Below, one piece after another: positions 5,775 to 11,465 of a stretch of DNA of 11,476 nt. The translations under genes and the position numbers were made by a program. How positions within the stretch are numbered: the stretch's first letter is position 1; each line of letters begins with the position of its first letter. The notes under the pieces were generated by a model that was not told where the DNA came from, ran no database searches, and saw nothing but the letters and a program-made list of their open reading frames with translations. This DNA comes from DATBDE01 sp036270095. GTDB lineage: Bacteria; Actinomycetota; Thermoleophilia; Solirubrobacterales; Solirubrobacteraceae. The stretch is taken from assembly GCA_036270095.1 (NCBI GenBank), contig DATBDE010000086.1:1-11476 (forward strand), in the 5' to 3' direction.

Positions 5775-6683
5775 ATGGACCCGTTCGCCGTTCCCCGCGC
5801 CACCTTCGAGCTCTCGATGCGGCTCGTCACGCTGCCACTCGAGATCGGCGCCAAGATGCTCGGCGCCGGCGACGAGCGCTCCGACGAGAGCCCGGCCGGC
5901 AGCACCGCGACCCGCGCGCGCTCGACGGGCAGCCGTCGCCGCTCCCGGAGCACCGGTAGCCGACGCCAGTCGGGCACACGCAAGCGTGCCGGCGGGCAGA
6001 CGAGCCAGGGTCGCCGGCGCACGCCGTCCGAGGCTGCGAAGCAAACGACGCGAGGCGAAGGCGCGAGCAAGTCGCAGCGCCGAAGCAGCCAGGCGTCGTC
6101 GGGCCGCAAGGCGCAGAGCCGGACCACGGCCTCGTCCAAGGGCGGCGAGGCGCAGGGCCCGACCGCGGCCTCGTCCGAGCGCGAGAAGCAGCCCCGCACT
6201 GCGGCCGCGTCGCCGCAGCGCGCGCCCGCCACGACGCCTGAGCCGGCGACGCCGAGCGAGGCCGCCGTCCCCACGGCGCGCATCGAGCCGGCCCCCGACC
6301 ATTGGATGCCGACGCCGGCCGATTCCGCGACGCCCGCACCGGTCACGCCGAGCGACGCCGCTGTTGCCGGCTCGGCCGGCGGCGCCGCGGACGTCCAAGA
6401 GCGGGTCAAGGCCACGGCGCAGGGCGCGTCCGAGAGCTCGTCCGCGACCGAGACTCCCGCCGAGCGGGTCGAGGCCGCGGCGGAGGGCGCGTCGCCGACC
6501 GCCGGCGAGCGTTCCACCGGCGCGACCGGGACCGAGGCCGCGACCGAGGAGACCCGCTCGCCCGCGACCCCGGGCGGAGCGGAGCGCGCGCCGGAGTCCG
6601 AGCACAGCGGCGCCGCGGAGCGGCGCGGCGACGAGACGGACGGTGGGTCCGAGTCGTCGCCGTCCGGCGCGAGCGACAGCTAG
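5775..6683 (+). CDS. Low-complexity, repeat-built, probably disordered protein (302 aa)
   Basis: ATG 5775 follows GAAGAGGAG (5760-5768) at good spacing, which picks this frame over the long competing shadow frames. Residues 1-31 are the only ordered-looking part: an amphipathic or hydrophobic helix (FELSMRLVTLPLEIGAKMLG). The remainder is almost only Ser, Ala, Thr, Gly, Arg, Lys, Glu and Pro. Residues about 47-112 are strongly basic (SR/GR-rich), about 150-200 are Pro/Ala-rich with little charge, and about 206-302 are acidic. Tandem duplications are visible: RSTGSRRRS/RSTGSRRQS at 49-66, three 13-residue units at 110-148, and two 21-residue units at 209-250 starting ERVKATAQGAS and ERVEAAAEGAS. 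No enzymatic motif is present. A nucleic-acid- or surface-binding scaffold is possible inference, with the helix as an anchor. I do not recognise a family. Confidence 0.7.
   Translation: MDPFAVPRATFELSMRLVTLPLEIGAKMLGAGDERSDESPAGSTATRARSTGSRRRSRSTGSRRQSGTRKRAGGQTSQGRRRTPSEAAKQTTRGEGASKSQRRSSQASSGRKAQSRTTASSKGGEAQGPTAASSEREKQPRTAAASPQRAPATTPEPATPSEAAVPTARIEPAPDHWMPTPADSATPAPVTPSDAAVAGSAGGAADVQERVKATAQGASESSSATETPAERVEAAAEGASPTAGERSTGATGTEAATEETRSPATPGGAERAPESEHSGAAERRGDETDGGSESSPSGASDS
5919..5972 (+). repeat. Two tandem 9-codon repeats
   Basis: Residues 49-57 (RSTGSRRRS) and 58-66 (RSTGSRRQS) of the disordered protein are back-to-back copies differing at one residue. They add basic charge and suggest recent duplication. 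Confidence 0.7.
6102..6218 (+). repeat. Three tandem 13-codon (39-bp) repeats
   Basis: Residues 110-122 (GRKAQSRTTASSK), 123-135 (GGEAQGPTAASSE) and 136-148 (REKQPRTAAASPQ) align without gaps. The first two are also alike at DNA level, sharing a GGCGCAG and CGGCCTCGTCC core. Charge shifts from basic toward mixed across the copies. Confidence 0.6.
6399..6524 (+). repeat. Two tandem 21-codon repeats
   Basis: Residues 209-229 and 230-250 of the disordered protein both begin ERV-x-A-x-A-x-GAS and are of equal length, with similarity strongest in the first 11 residues. They form part of the acidic C-terminal region. Confidence 0.5.
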
Positions 6684-6691
6684 TCCCTCGA

Positions 6692-6763
6692 ACCACCGCG
6701 GCAAGGGCGCGGGACGAATTCTGTCGACATGTTCGACAGTCTTCGTCCCACCTCCGCGGTGGT
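6692..6763 (+). other. 72-nt nested inverted repeat (long RNA/DNA hairpin)
   Basis: The structure begins 8 nt after the stop of the disordered-protein gene. The outer arms ACCACCGCGG (6692-6701) and CCGCGGTGGT (6754-6763) are a perfect 10-bp match. AGG (6704-6706) can pair with CCT (6751-6753). The middle arms GGGACGAA (6711-6718) and TTCGTCCC (6742-6749) match over 8 bp. After a 2x2 internal loop, the inner arms CTGTCGA (6721-6727) and TCGACAG (6733-6739) match over 7 bp around a 5-nt loop. About 28 pairs are possible in all. No T-run follows, so a classic intrinsic terminator is not fully met. An mRNA 3'-end stabiliser, an unusual terminator, or the relic of a small palindromic element are alternatives. 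Confidence 0.75.
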
Positions 6764-6896
6764 GTGGCTCAGCCCCGGCCGGTCCTTGGCGCGGCCCGCG
6801 CGGATGTTGGGGGAATTCACTATGGCCTGCCGCTGGCCTCGCTGCCCCCGCTGCGAGTCGCGGCCTGAAGTGTTGCAATCTCGCTGATCCGGGGCT

Positions 6897-6925
6897 ATGA
6901 CACGGCGAGCGCACGTTGCTACGGC
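6897..6925 (+). promoter_or_regulatory. Candidate promoter of the second alpha/beta hydrolase gene
   Basis: ATGACA (6897-6902) and TACGGC (6920-6925) are separated by exactly 17 bp and would give a leader of about 75-80 nt before ATG 7010. The -35 matches consensus in five of six positions. The -10 is weak, with only the leading TA conserved. It resembles the better promoter at 7941-7969, which also has TACGG at -10 and GGCGAGCGC in the spacer. Confidence 0.28.
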
Positions 6926-7009
6926 GCGCCCACCGCGTGCTTGAGCTGCTCGCCTGCGCGCAGCGCTGAGTGAGGGTGCGTGCGCTGTCTATGGCCAGGA
7001 GGAGCGAGC

Positions 7010-7816
7010 ATGCCACAGGTCGATGTCGACGGGCTCACGATCAACTACGACGTGCAGGGTGAGGGCGAGCCGCTGCTGCTGATCCCTTACACGTCAGCCG
7101 ATCACGCCTGCTACGCATTCCAGCTCCCGGCCTACACCGAGCATTTCAGTTGCATCGCGATCGATCTTCCCGGCTCGGGTGAGAGCGACAAGCCGGCCGG
7201 GCCGTACTCGACCGATGGGTATGCCGACCAGGTCGCGGCCTTCCTCGGCGCCATTGGGATCGAGCAGGCCCACATAGCGGGCGTGTCGCTTGGCGCCGCC
7301 GTGGGACTCCACCTGGCCGCGCGCTATCCGGGCCGCGTGCGCTCGCTCTCGCTGCACAGTTGCTGGGACGCCAGCGACGCATATCTGAAGACCGTCGTGG
7401 GCCTGTGGCGCACGCTCGCGCCGGCGCTGCCAACGGTCGCGGACGTGGTGATCGAGGCCATCTTCCCGTGGTGCTTCACGCCCGAGATGTACGTCGACCG
7501 CCCAGAGTTCGTCGACACGCTGGTGGACTTCGTGCGTGGCCGCCCCGCCCAGCCGTTGGACGCGTTCCTGGCCCAGACCGAGGCGGCCGGGGCGCACGAC
7601 GCGACCGCGGTGCTGGGCGAGATCAGCGCGCCGACGCTGATCACCGTCGGAGCGCGCGACCTCGTGTGCTCCCCGCGCTTCGCCGAGCCGCTCAAGAGCG
7701 GGATCGGCGGGAGCGAGCTGGTCGTCTTCGAGCACCTATCGCACGCCGGGCTGCACGAGGATCCCGAGACGTTCAACCGCGTGACGCTCGACTTCCTGCT
7801 GCGCCAGCGCTCGTGA
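7010..7816 (+). CDS. Alpha/beta hydrolase (3-oxoadipate enol-lactonase-like subgroup)
   Basis: This 268-aa protein starts at ATG 7010. A very strong AGGAGGAG (6997-7004) lies 5 nt upstream, which rules out the longer frame beginning at 6980. Catalytic residues are Ser93 in AGVSLGAA, Asp217 in VGARDLVC, and His245 in LSHAGLHE. The N-terminus (VDGLTINYDVQGEGEPLLLIP) and IDLPGSGESDKP at 51-62 are the standard opening of hydrolases related to enol-lactonases, haloperoxidases and C-C hydrolases. A lid region lies at about residues 125-195. The oxyanion segment IPYTSADHA replaces the usual HGxx motif, so the substrate class is uncertain. It is cytoplasmic, with no signal peptide. The SnoaL-like gene lies 175 bp downstream on the same strand but has its own promoter, so the two are neighbours rather than a tight operon. 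Confidence 0.88.
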   Translation: MPQVDVDGLTINYDVQGEGEPLLLIPYTSADHACYAFQLPAYTEHFSCIAIDLPGSGESDKPAGPYSTDGYADQVAAFLGAIGIEQAHIAGVSLGAAVGLHLAARYPGRVRSLSLHSCWDASDAYLKTVVGLWRTLAPALPTVADVVIEAIFPWCFTPEMYVDRPEFVDTLVDFVRGRPAQPLDAFLAQTEAAGAHDATAVLGEISAPTLITVGARDLVCSPRFAEPLKSGIGGSELVVFEHLSHAGLHEDPETFNRVTLDFLLRQRS

Positions 7817-7940
7817 CGCCCACCACGCCCGGCCGGCCATGCTCGCCGCCCCCTCCTCGGCTCGATGAGCCGGCCACATTCCACGACGCGCACCACGAGG
7901 CGGCTCACCCGGACTGGCGGGCTCTGGGGTCGGAGGTCGA

Positions 7941-7969
7941 TTGACCCGTGCGACGGCGAGCGCTACGGT
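7941..7969 (+). promoter_or_regulatory. Sigma70-type promoter for the SnoaL-like gene
   Basis: TTGACC (-35, 7941-7946), a 17-bp spacer, and TACGGT (-10, 7964-7969, fitting TANNNT) precede the gene. Transcription would start near 7976, leaving a leader of about 16 nt that contains the AGGAG ribosome-binding site at 7982-7986 before ATG 7992. A 6-bp inverted repeat (CGAGCG/CGCTCG, 7957-7962 and 7970-7975) flanks the -10 box. This is the best promoter I can read in the window. Confidence 0.6.
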
Positions 7970-7991
7970 CGCTCGGTTGACAGGAGAGACC

Positions 7992-8528
7992 ATGGCCGAG
8001 GGCAAAACGCAAGCCCAGGATCTCGACCAAGCCTGGCTGGGCGACTTCGCCGAGCGCTGGGGGGCCGCGTGGAACTCGCACGAGCCCGCGCGGCTGCTCG
8101 AGCTGATGACCGAGGACGTCATATACGACGACTCGGCGTCGCCCGCGACCATGCGCGGCCACGGCGAAGTGCGCTCCTTCCTGGAGTCCCTTTGGCGCGC
8201 CTTCCCCGACCTGCGCTTCGAGTGGGTGGAGGGGCCGTATATCGCGCCCGGCCAGCCTAAGGCCGCGTTCTACTGGAAGGGAAGCGGCACCCACACCGGA
8301 CTCCTCGCGCCACCTGGGTTCGCGCCGACGGGCAAGCACATCGCCTTCGACGGGGCCGACTTCCACGAGTACCGCGACGACCGTGTGTCGCGGCTGCGGA
8401 TCGTGTTCGACATGCTCGACATCGGCCGCCAGCTCGGCACGATCCCGAAGGCCGGCTCCCCCGTCGAGAAGGCCGGCGCCGCCGCTCAACGGTTCGGCAT
8501 GACGGTGCGAGAGCGACTTCGCCGCTGA
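7992..8528 (+). CDS. SnoaL-like ester cyclase / NTF2-fold protein
   Basis: This 178-aa protein starts at ATG 7992 with AGGAG 5 nt upstream. The NTF2-like fold is indicated by the opening helix (AERWGAAWNSHEPARLLELM), the strand DVIYDD, and the GHGEVRSFLESLWRAFPDLR segment (56-75). The cyclase-type signature follows: GSGTHTGLLAPPGFAPTGK (97-115), DGADFHEYRDDRVSRLRIVFD (120-140), ending IGRQLGTIP. This order matches SnoaL-like polyketide and ester cyclase homologues. Many of these are not true cyclases, and no polyketide genes are nearby, so the substrate is unknown. The C-terminal 25 residues (VEKAGAAAQRFGMTVRERLRR) form a basic helix beyond the usual domain. It converges with the permease-like gene, with 60 bp between stops. 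Confidence 0.85.
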   Translation: MAEGKTQAQDLDQAWLGDFAERWGAAWNSHEPARLLELMTEDVIYDDSASPATMRGHGEVRSFLESLWRAFPDLRFEWVEGPYIAPGQPKAAFYWKGSGTHTGLLAPPGFAPTGKHIAFDGADFHEYRDDRVSRLRIVFDMLDIGRQLGTIPKAGSPVEKAGAAAQRFGMTVRERLRR

Positions 8529-8588
8529 CTTCCTGCTGAGCGAGGCGCGGCGCGTCGTCCCAGGCTCCTGTAGGACACATGTGATCGC

Positions 8589-9590
8589 TCACACCGCCGC
8601 TCCTGCGGCGGCCGCCGCCTCGGCGTCAGTCGGGCGCATGATCCGACCGCCGAGCGCTAGCGCGAGCACCGTACCCAGGGCCGCCCAGACCACCAGCACG
8701 GCAATCGGGCCCGCGATCCGCGCGCCGTCGAAGAACAGCGCCGACCGCGCCAGGTCGACGCTCGCGCCCGGTGGCAACAGGCCGCCGATCGTCCTCCACA
8801 GGCCCGGGAGCAGTGGCCGCGCGAAAGGTCCGCCTGAGGCAGCGTTGCCGAGAATCACGAAGACAAGAATGACGAGGCCGGTCCCTGCCGGGCCAGCTGC
8901 GGCTTGGAGGCCTGCTGTGGCGGCGCCGCTAGCGAAGATGGTGAGCGCCCCGATCGCGCACAGCACGACCACGTGGCCCGAAAACGCCCCGAAGCTCGCG
9001 CGCAGCAGGACCACGCTGAGAATCCCGGCGACGACGGCAAACCCCGCGAGCGCTCCGATCCGGGCTGCAGCGCGCCGCCGGCTGCTGCTGCGTGGGCTGC
9101 CGATCAACCCGATGAGCGTGGCGCCGATGTAGCCGCCGAACACCCACGCGATCACGGCGTAGAAGGCCGAGGTGCCGTTGGGGTCCGTGCGAGGTAGCGG
9201 CTTGACGTCGGTGACGCGCACGGCGGGCCGGCGCTGCGCGGCGGCGACACGGTTGAACGTCGCTTCCAGCGCGACGGCGGTCGCCCGGTTCGCAGCCGAC
9301 GCCACGAACAGGCGGTTGGTGGCGGTCTCGTAGGCGCCGTAGACCCCGCGATCGTCGATCTGCGACAGCGCAGCGGGGCGGGACGAGGCCTGGCGCGCAT
9401 CGAGCGGGTCGCCGGGCAGGCGGTTGAGCTGCACCGCGGCCGCGGGTGGGCCGACGATCGCCACCGCCACGTGGTGAGGCGTGGGCTCGTGGAAGGCGCC
9501 GACATAGAAGAACGCGAACGCGAGCATCAGCACCAGCGCGGGCGCGAGCACGAGCGCGACCGCCTTCGGCGTGGGTGCGGCGTTCGCCAT
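8589..9590 (-). CDS. ABC-2/DUF3533-like membrane protein
   Basis: This 333-aa protein starts at ATG 9590, with AAGGAG 6 nt upstream; the longer open frame to 9800 has no such site and is Arg-rich. One N-terminal span (about residues 10-31) is followed by a roughly 105-residue extracytoplasmic region (35-140). Five more spans lie at about 142-163, 178-197, 205-229, 236-254 and 293-314. The layout and the segment VILGNAASGGP, then LLPGLWRTIGGLLPPGASVD and ARSALFFDG (246-290), resemble the C-terminal half of ABC-2-type permeases and the SNG1/DUF3533 and YhgE/Pip-like group. No ATP-binding subunit is adjacent, so transport is not proven. It may act in export or as a membrane-bound envelope factor. 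The last residues are a poly-Ala tail. Confidence 0.8.
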   Translation of the reverse strand: MANAAPTPKAVALVLAPALVLMLAFAFFYVGAFHEPTPHHVAVAIVGPPAAAVQLNRLPGDPLDARQASSRPAALSQIDDRGVYGAYETATNRLFVASAANRATAVALEATFNRVAAAQRRPAVRVTDVKPLPRTDPNGTSAFYAVIAWVFGGYIGATLIGLIGSPRSSSRRRAAARIGALAGFAVVAGILSVVLLRASFGAFSGHVVVLCAIGALTIFASGAATAGLQAAAGPAGTGLVILVFVILGNAASGGPFARPLLPGLWRTIGGLLPPGASVDLARSALFFDGARIAGPIAVLVVWAALGTVLALALGGRIMRPTDAEAAAAAGAAV

Positions 9591-9830
9591 CAGCGCTCCT
9601 TCCTGGTCGCGCCAAGCCGGCGACCGAGTCGGCCGGACGCCTTTAGTCGTCGGGATCCGCCGCACGCTAGGCGTCCCGGGCCGTCCTTCGCGCCCGTGGA
9701 GTCCCGGGCCCAAGTCCCCAGTGGCGCGCGGAGCCGTCAGTTGCAGCCGCGTCCTTCCCCGGCGCGACCAGAGACGAGGCGAGCATGCGCCCCGGCACAT
9801 GCTCGCCCCGTCCTGCAGCCCGACGTGCGG
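9591..9830. other. 240-bp intergenic region between two minus-strand genes
   Basis: The only clear structure is the 10-bp stem hairpin at 9778-9807. A 10-bp direct repeat GTCCCGGGCC (9673-9682 and 9701-9710) contains the palindrome CCCGGG. No ORF with a ribosome-binding site and no tRNA fold is seen. TAGCGT (minus strand, about 9665-9670) could be a -10 box for the permease gene, but no -35 fits. Confidence 0.45.
9778..9807 (-). terminator. Hairpin downstream of the 86-aa secreted protein gene
   Basis: GGCGAGCATG (9778-9787) and CATGCTCGCC (9798-9807) form a perfect 10-bp stem with a 10-nt loop, 23 nt past the stop of the minus-strand gene. Downstream on the minus strand the sequence TCGTCTCT is only modestly T-rich. 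A weak or Rho-assisted terminator fits best; an operator for the permease gene downstream is the alternative. Confidence 0.5.
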
Positions 9831-10091
9831 CTAGGAGTCGGTGCCTCCGTGCGTGCAGACGGCTTGGATCATCTCGCCGGGGCTGCTGTACCCGAACGTC
9901 TTCGCCAGCTCGGGCGGGGTGAAGCCGAACGACTCCCTCGCGTCCCGGAACATCGCTCCGGGACTGGAGAACACCGTCCCATCCGGCGTCACCTGACAGC
10001 GCACGCCGCCACCGTTGTCGGCGGCGCCGGCACTCCCAGGCAGAGCCAGCGCTCCCGCGGTGACGAGCGCGACTACGGTGGCCTTCTTCAT
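9831..10091 (-). CDS. 86-aa secreted protein with two cysteines, function unknown
   Basis: ATG 10091 has a near-ideal ribosome-binding site, AGGAGGT, 6-7 nt upstream. Residues 1-23 are a classic Sec signal peptide (MKKATVVALVTAGALALPGS, then AGA), with likely cleavage at AGA-A or AGAA-D. The mature protein is about 62 residues with only two Cys (Cys32 and Cys79), which could form a disulfide closing the fold. Between them, two related segments, SSPGAMFRDARESFG (42-56) and SSPGEMIQAVC (69-79), flank FTPPELAKTFGY (57-68). This gives an internal imperfect repeat of the form F/Y-S-S-P-G-x-M. No lipobox or enzyme motif is seen. The hairpin at 9778-9807 follows the gene. The start lies 104 bp from the divergent SRPBCC gene. 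I do not recognise a named family. Confidence 0.8.
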   Translation of the reverse strand: MKKATVVALVTAGALALPGSAGAADNGGGVRCQVTPDGTVFSSPGAMFRDARESFGFTPPELAKTFGYSSPGEMIQAVCTHGGTDS

Positions 10092-10195
10092 AGCCCTACC
10101 TCCTAGGCGGTTTGACCTGTCCCCCCCATTACACCACTTTGGTTACCAGGTCGGGTGCCGCGGCCACGCGCCAGCGACGTGTGTACAACATCAGG

Positions 10196-10801
10196 ATGGG
10201 CACCACGCGCTCGCCGTGGCGGACACGCCTGATCGCCGGCGCGGGCGGCGCGGCGTCCTTGGCCGCCGGAGGGGCGCTCGTCGCGCGGGCGGGCCTGACG
10301 CTCGACATCGGCCTGGGTCGCCGGGTTCGCCCGCTCGGACCGATCCGGCTGCACATTGCCGCGCCGCCCGAGGTCGTGTTCGACGTCATCGCCGCGCCCT
10401 ACCTCGGCAAGACGCCGCGCGCGCTGCGCGGAAAGCTCGAGGTGCTCGAGCGCGGCTCCGACCTCGTGCTCGCCGCGCACTTCACTCCGCTCGGCCAAGG
10501 ACTCACCGTGACAACCGTCGAGACCGTGCGCTTCGAGCGGCCGCACCGCATCTCCTTCCGCCTCGTCAAGGGACCGGTCCCCTACGTCGTCGAGCGCTAC
10601 GAGCTGCAGCCGCGCGACGGCGCCACCGCCTTCGCCTACACCGGAGAGCTGGGAACGGACCTGTGGCGGCTCGGCACATGGTGGGGCGACCGCGTGGCGC
10701 CATCCTGGGAGCAGACGGTGGCGACGTCGCTCGAGGGCGTCCGCATCGAGGCGGAGCGGCGCGCAGGCCACGGCATCCGTGACGTGCGATCGCTCAGCTG
10801 A
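10196..10801 (+). CDS. SRPBCC (START/polyketide cyclase-like) family protein, probably membrane-tethered
   Basis: This 201-aa protein starts at ATG 10196, where the coding-like sequence begins; the longer frame from 10112 lacks a site. Residues about 12-33 (LIAGAGGAASLAAGGALVAR) form a Gly/Ala-rich hydrophobic segment that may be a transmembrane anchor. From about residue 47 the SRPBCC pattern appears: a first strand with IRLHIAAPPEVVFDVIAAPY (50-69), central strands (LVLAAHFTPLGQGLTVTTVET, HRISFRLVKGPVPYVVERYEL) and a long C-terminal helix (SWEQTVATSLEGVRIEAERRA). Such folds bind hydrophobic ligands in a cavity; the ligand is not predictable here. TACAAC (10184-10189) lies 6 nt upstream and the ribosome-binding site is poor, so a leaderless start is possible. 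Confidence 0.8.
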   Translation: MGTTRSPWRTRLIAGAGGAASLAAGGALVARAGLTLDIGLGRRVRPLGPIRLHIAAPPEVVFDVIAAPYLGKTPRALRGKLEVLERGSDLVLAAHFTPLGQGLTVTTVETVRFERPHRISFRLVKGPVPYVVERYELQPRDGATAFAYTGELGTDLWRLGTWWGDRVAPSWEQTVATSLEGVRIEAERRAGHGIRDVRSLS

Positions 10802-10833
10802 ACGGACCGGAACAAACGCCTACCTTGCGCTAG

Positions 10834-11235
10834 TTAGTCAGCCCACCAATCGCGCTGGCCCTCGACGTCTTCGCGCGGAGCATCGCCGAGATTGGGCGCA
10901 CCGATGACGAGGATCTCGAGGCCCTCCGGCCCGGCCTCGTAGCCTCGCCACGTCCCGGGCGGGACGCGCACCGCGTCCCATTCCTTGAGCTCGACGATCT
11001 CGTCGTCGAGCTTCATCCGCCCGCTCCCGCGCACGACCACGTACACCTCCTCCTGTTTCTTGTGCGTGTGGCCGTACGGAAAGCGATGGCCGGGCGGGAC
11101 GCGCTGGTAGCTCAGGCCGGATTGTTCGAGCTCGAGCGCCGTGCTCGCCAAGCGGAACTCCAGGTCCGACGCGCCGTCAAACCTGGACCCGACGTCCTCC
11201 AGGTCCTCCTTGAGGTTCCTGAGCGTGAACGGCAC
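10834..11235 (-). CDS. Single-domain cupin protein
   Basis: This 133-aa protein starts at GTG 11235. Cupin motif 1 is clear: YGHTHKKQEEVYVVVRGSG (54-72) with metal ligands His56, His58 and Glu62 or Glu63. Motif 2 (DAVRVPPGTWRGYEAG, 87-102) keeps the P-P-G turn but has Arg97 where the fourth ligand His is usual. The metal site is therefore incomplete, or the family uses a different ligand; relatives I recall also lack this His, so it may be family-typical. The N-terminus MPFTLRNLKEDLEDVG and the LEFRLASTALELEQSGLSYQ segment are characteristic of a small actinobacterial cupin group of unknown activity. It is cytoplasmic. No Shine-Dalgarno sequence precedes the GTG; a -10-like TAGGCT lies 6 nt upstream. 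It converges with the SRPBCC gene, with 32 bp between stops. Confidence 0.85.
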   Translation of the reverse strand: MPFTLRNLKEDLEDVGSRFDGASDLEFRLASTALELEQSGLSYQRVPPGHRFPYGHTHKKQEEVYVVVRGSGRMKLDDEIVELKEWDAVRVPPGTWRGYEAGPEGLEILVIGAPNLGDAPREDVEGQRDWWAD

Positions 11236-11241
11236 GGCGCA

Positions 11242-11247
11242 AGCCTA
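11242..11247 (-). promoter_or_regulatory. Candidate -10 box (TAGGCT) of the cupin gene, leaderless start
   Basis: On the minus strand TAGGCT fits TANNNT and is followed by exactly 6 nt and then GTG 11235. This is the arrangement expected for a leaderless transcript, and the gene has no ribosome-binding site. No consensus -35 is visible at 17-18 bp. Confidence 0.35.
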
Positions 11248-11266
11248 TGGCACCCCTGGCTGGGGT

Positions 11267-11286
11267 CGCCGATCCAACGATCGGCG
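11267..11286. promoter_or_regulatory. 20-bp dyad CGCCGATC-N4-GATCGGCG upstream of the cupin gene
   Basis: This perfect 8-bp inverted repeat with a 4-nt spacer covers about -32 to -51 relative to the cupin start. It overlaps the expected -35 region of the leaderless promoter at 11242-11247. It has the form of an operator for a dimeric regulator; a small hairpin is the alternative. No regulator gene lies next to it inside the window. Confidence 0.4.
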
Positions 11287-11465
11287 TGCTCGCTTGCACG
11301 CGCGGAAGCAGGCGCCGCCGGTCACCGGACCGCTCGCGCATCGATGGCATGAGCAGGCTCGCGCGCTGGTGGTGAAGGTGGCCGGTCCTCCGCGTCGAAC
11401 GGCGTAGGTCAAGGCGCGCGCGGATTGCGGCCGCGCGGCCGGCCATTCGAAGGGAGGGACCGACC

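Larger units (their letters stand above)
6684..7009. other. 326-bp intergenic region
   Basis: Besides the 72-nt hairpin at its left end and a weak promoter candidate at 6897-6925, I see no ORF with a ribosome-binding site and coding-like composition, no tRNA-like fold and no repeat. Frames that cross it are Arg/Pro-rich shadows. Confidence 0.5.

Noticed and set aside
4886..6517. Long open frame on the minus strand (543 codons)
   Set aside because: It lies antisense to the EEP gene, whose active site is complete, and to the disordered-protein gene, which has a good ribosome-binding site. Its composition is that of a high-GC shadow frame.
6721..6739. Possible LexA/SOS box within the hairpin (CTGTCGAcatgtTCGACAG)
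   Set aside because: The half-sites resemble TCGA...TCGA, but the spacing is too short for the actinobacterial consensus TCGAAC-N4-GTTCGA, and the arms belong to a larger nested stem.
5134..6900. Long plus-strand open frame (588 codons)
   Set aside because: It is extremely Arg/Pro-rich and out of frame with two supported genes. It crosses the hairpin and has no ribosome-binding site, so it is a shadow.
5616..7016. Minus-strand open frame (466 codons)
   Set aside because: It is antisense to the disordered-protein gene and the intergenic hairpin, contains long LRR/GRG-type low-complexity runs and lacks a plausible start site.
7858..7872. Small hairpin CGGCTC-GAT-GAGCCG after the second hydrolase gene, possible terminator
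   Set aside because: A 6-bp stem in such GC-rich DNA is common by chance, and it is not followed by T residues. It is too weak to call.
8580..8593. TGTGA-N4-TCACA repeat between convergent genes, resembling a CRP site or terminator
   Set aside because: The spacer is 4 rather than 6 bp, the stem is only 5 bp, and it overlaps the permease stop codon where a promoter operator is not expected. No T-run follows.
10112..10140. TTGACC (10112-10117) as a -35 for the SRPBCC gene
   Set aside because: At 17 bp the -10 would be CACTTT, a poor match, and the C-run between them looks incidental. TACAAC at 10184-10189 is a better-placed though weak alternative.
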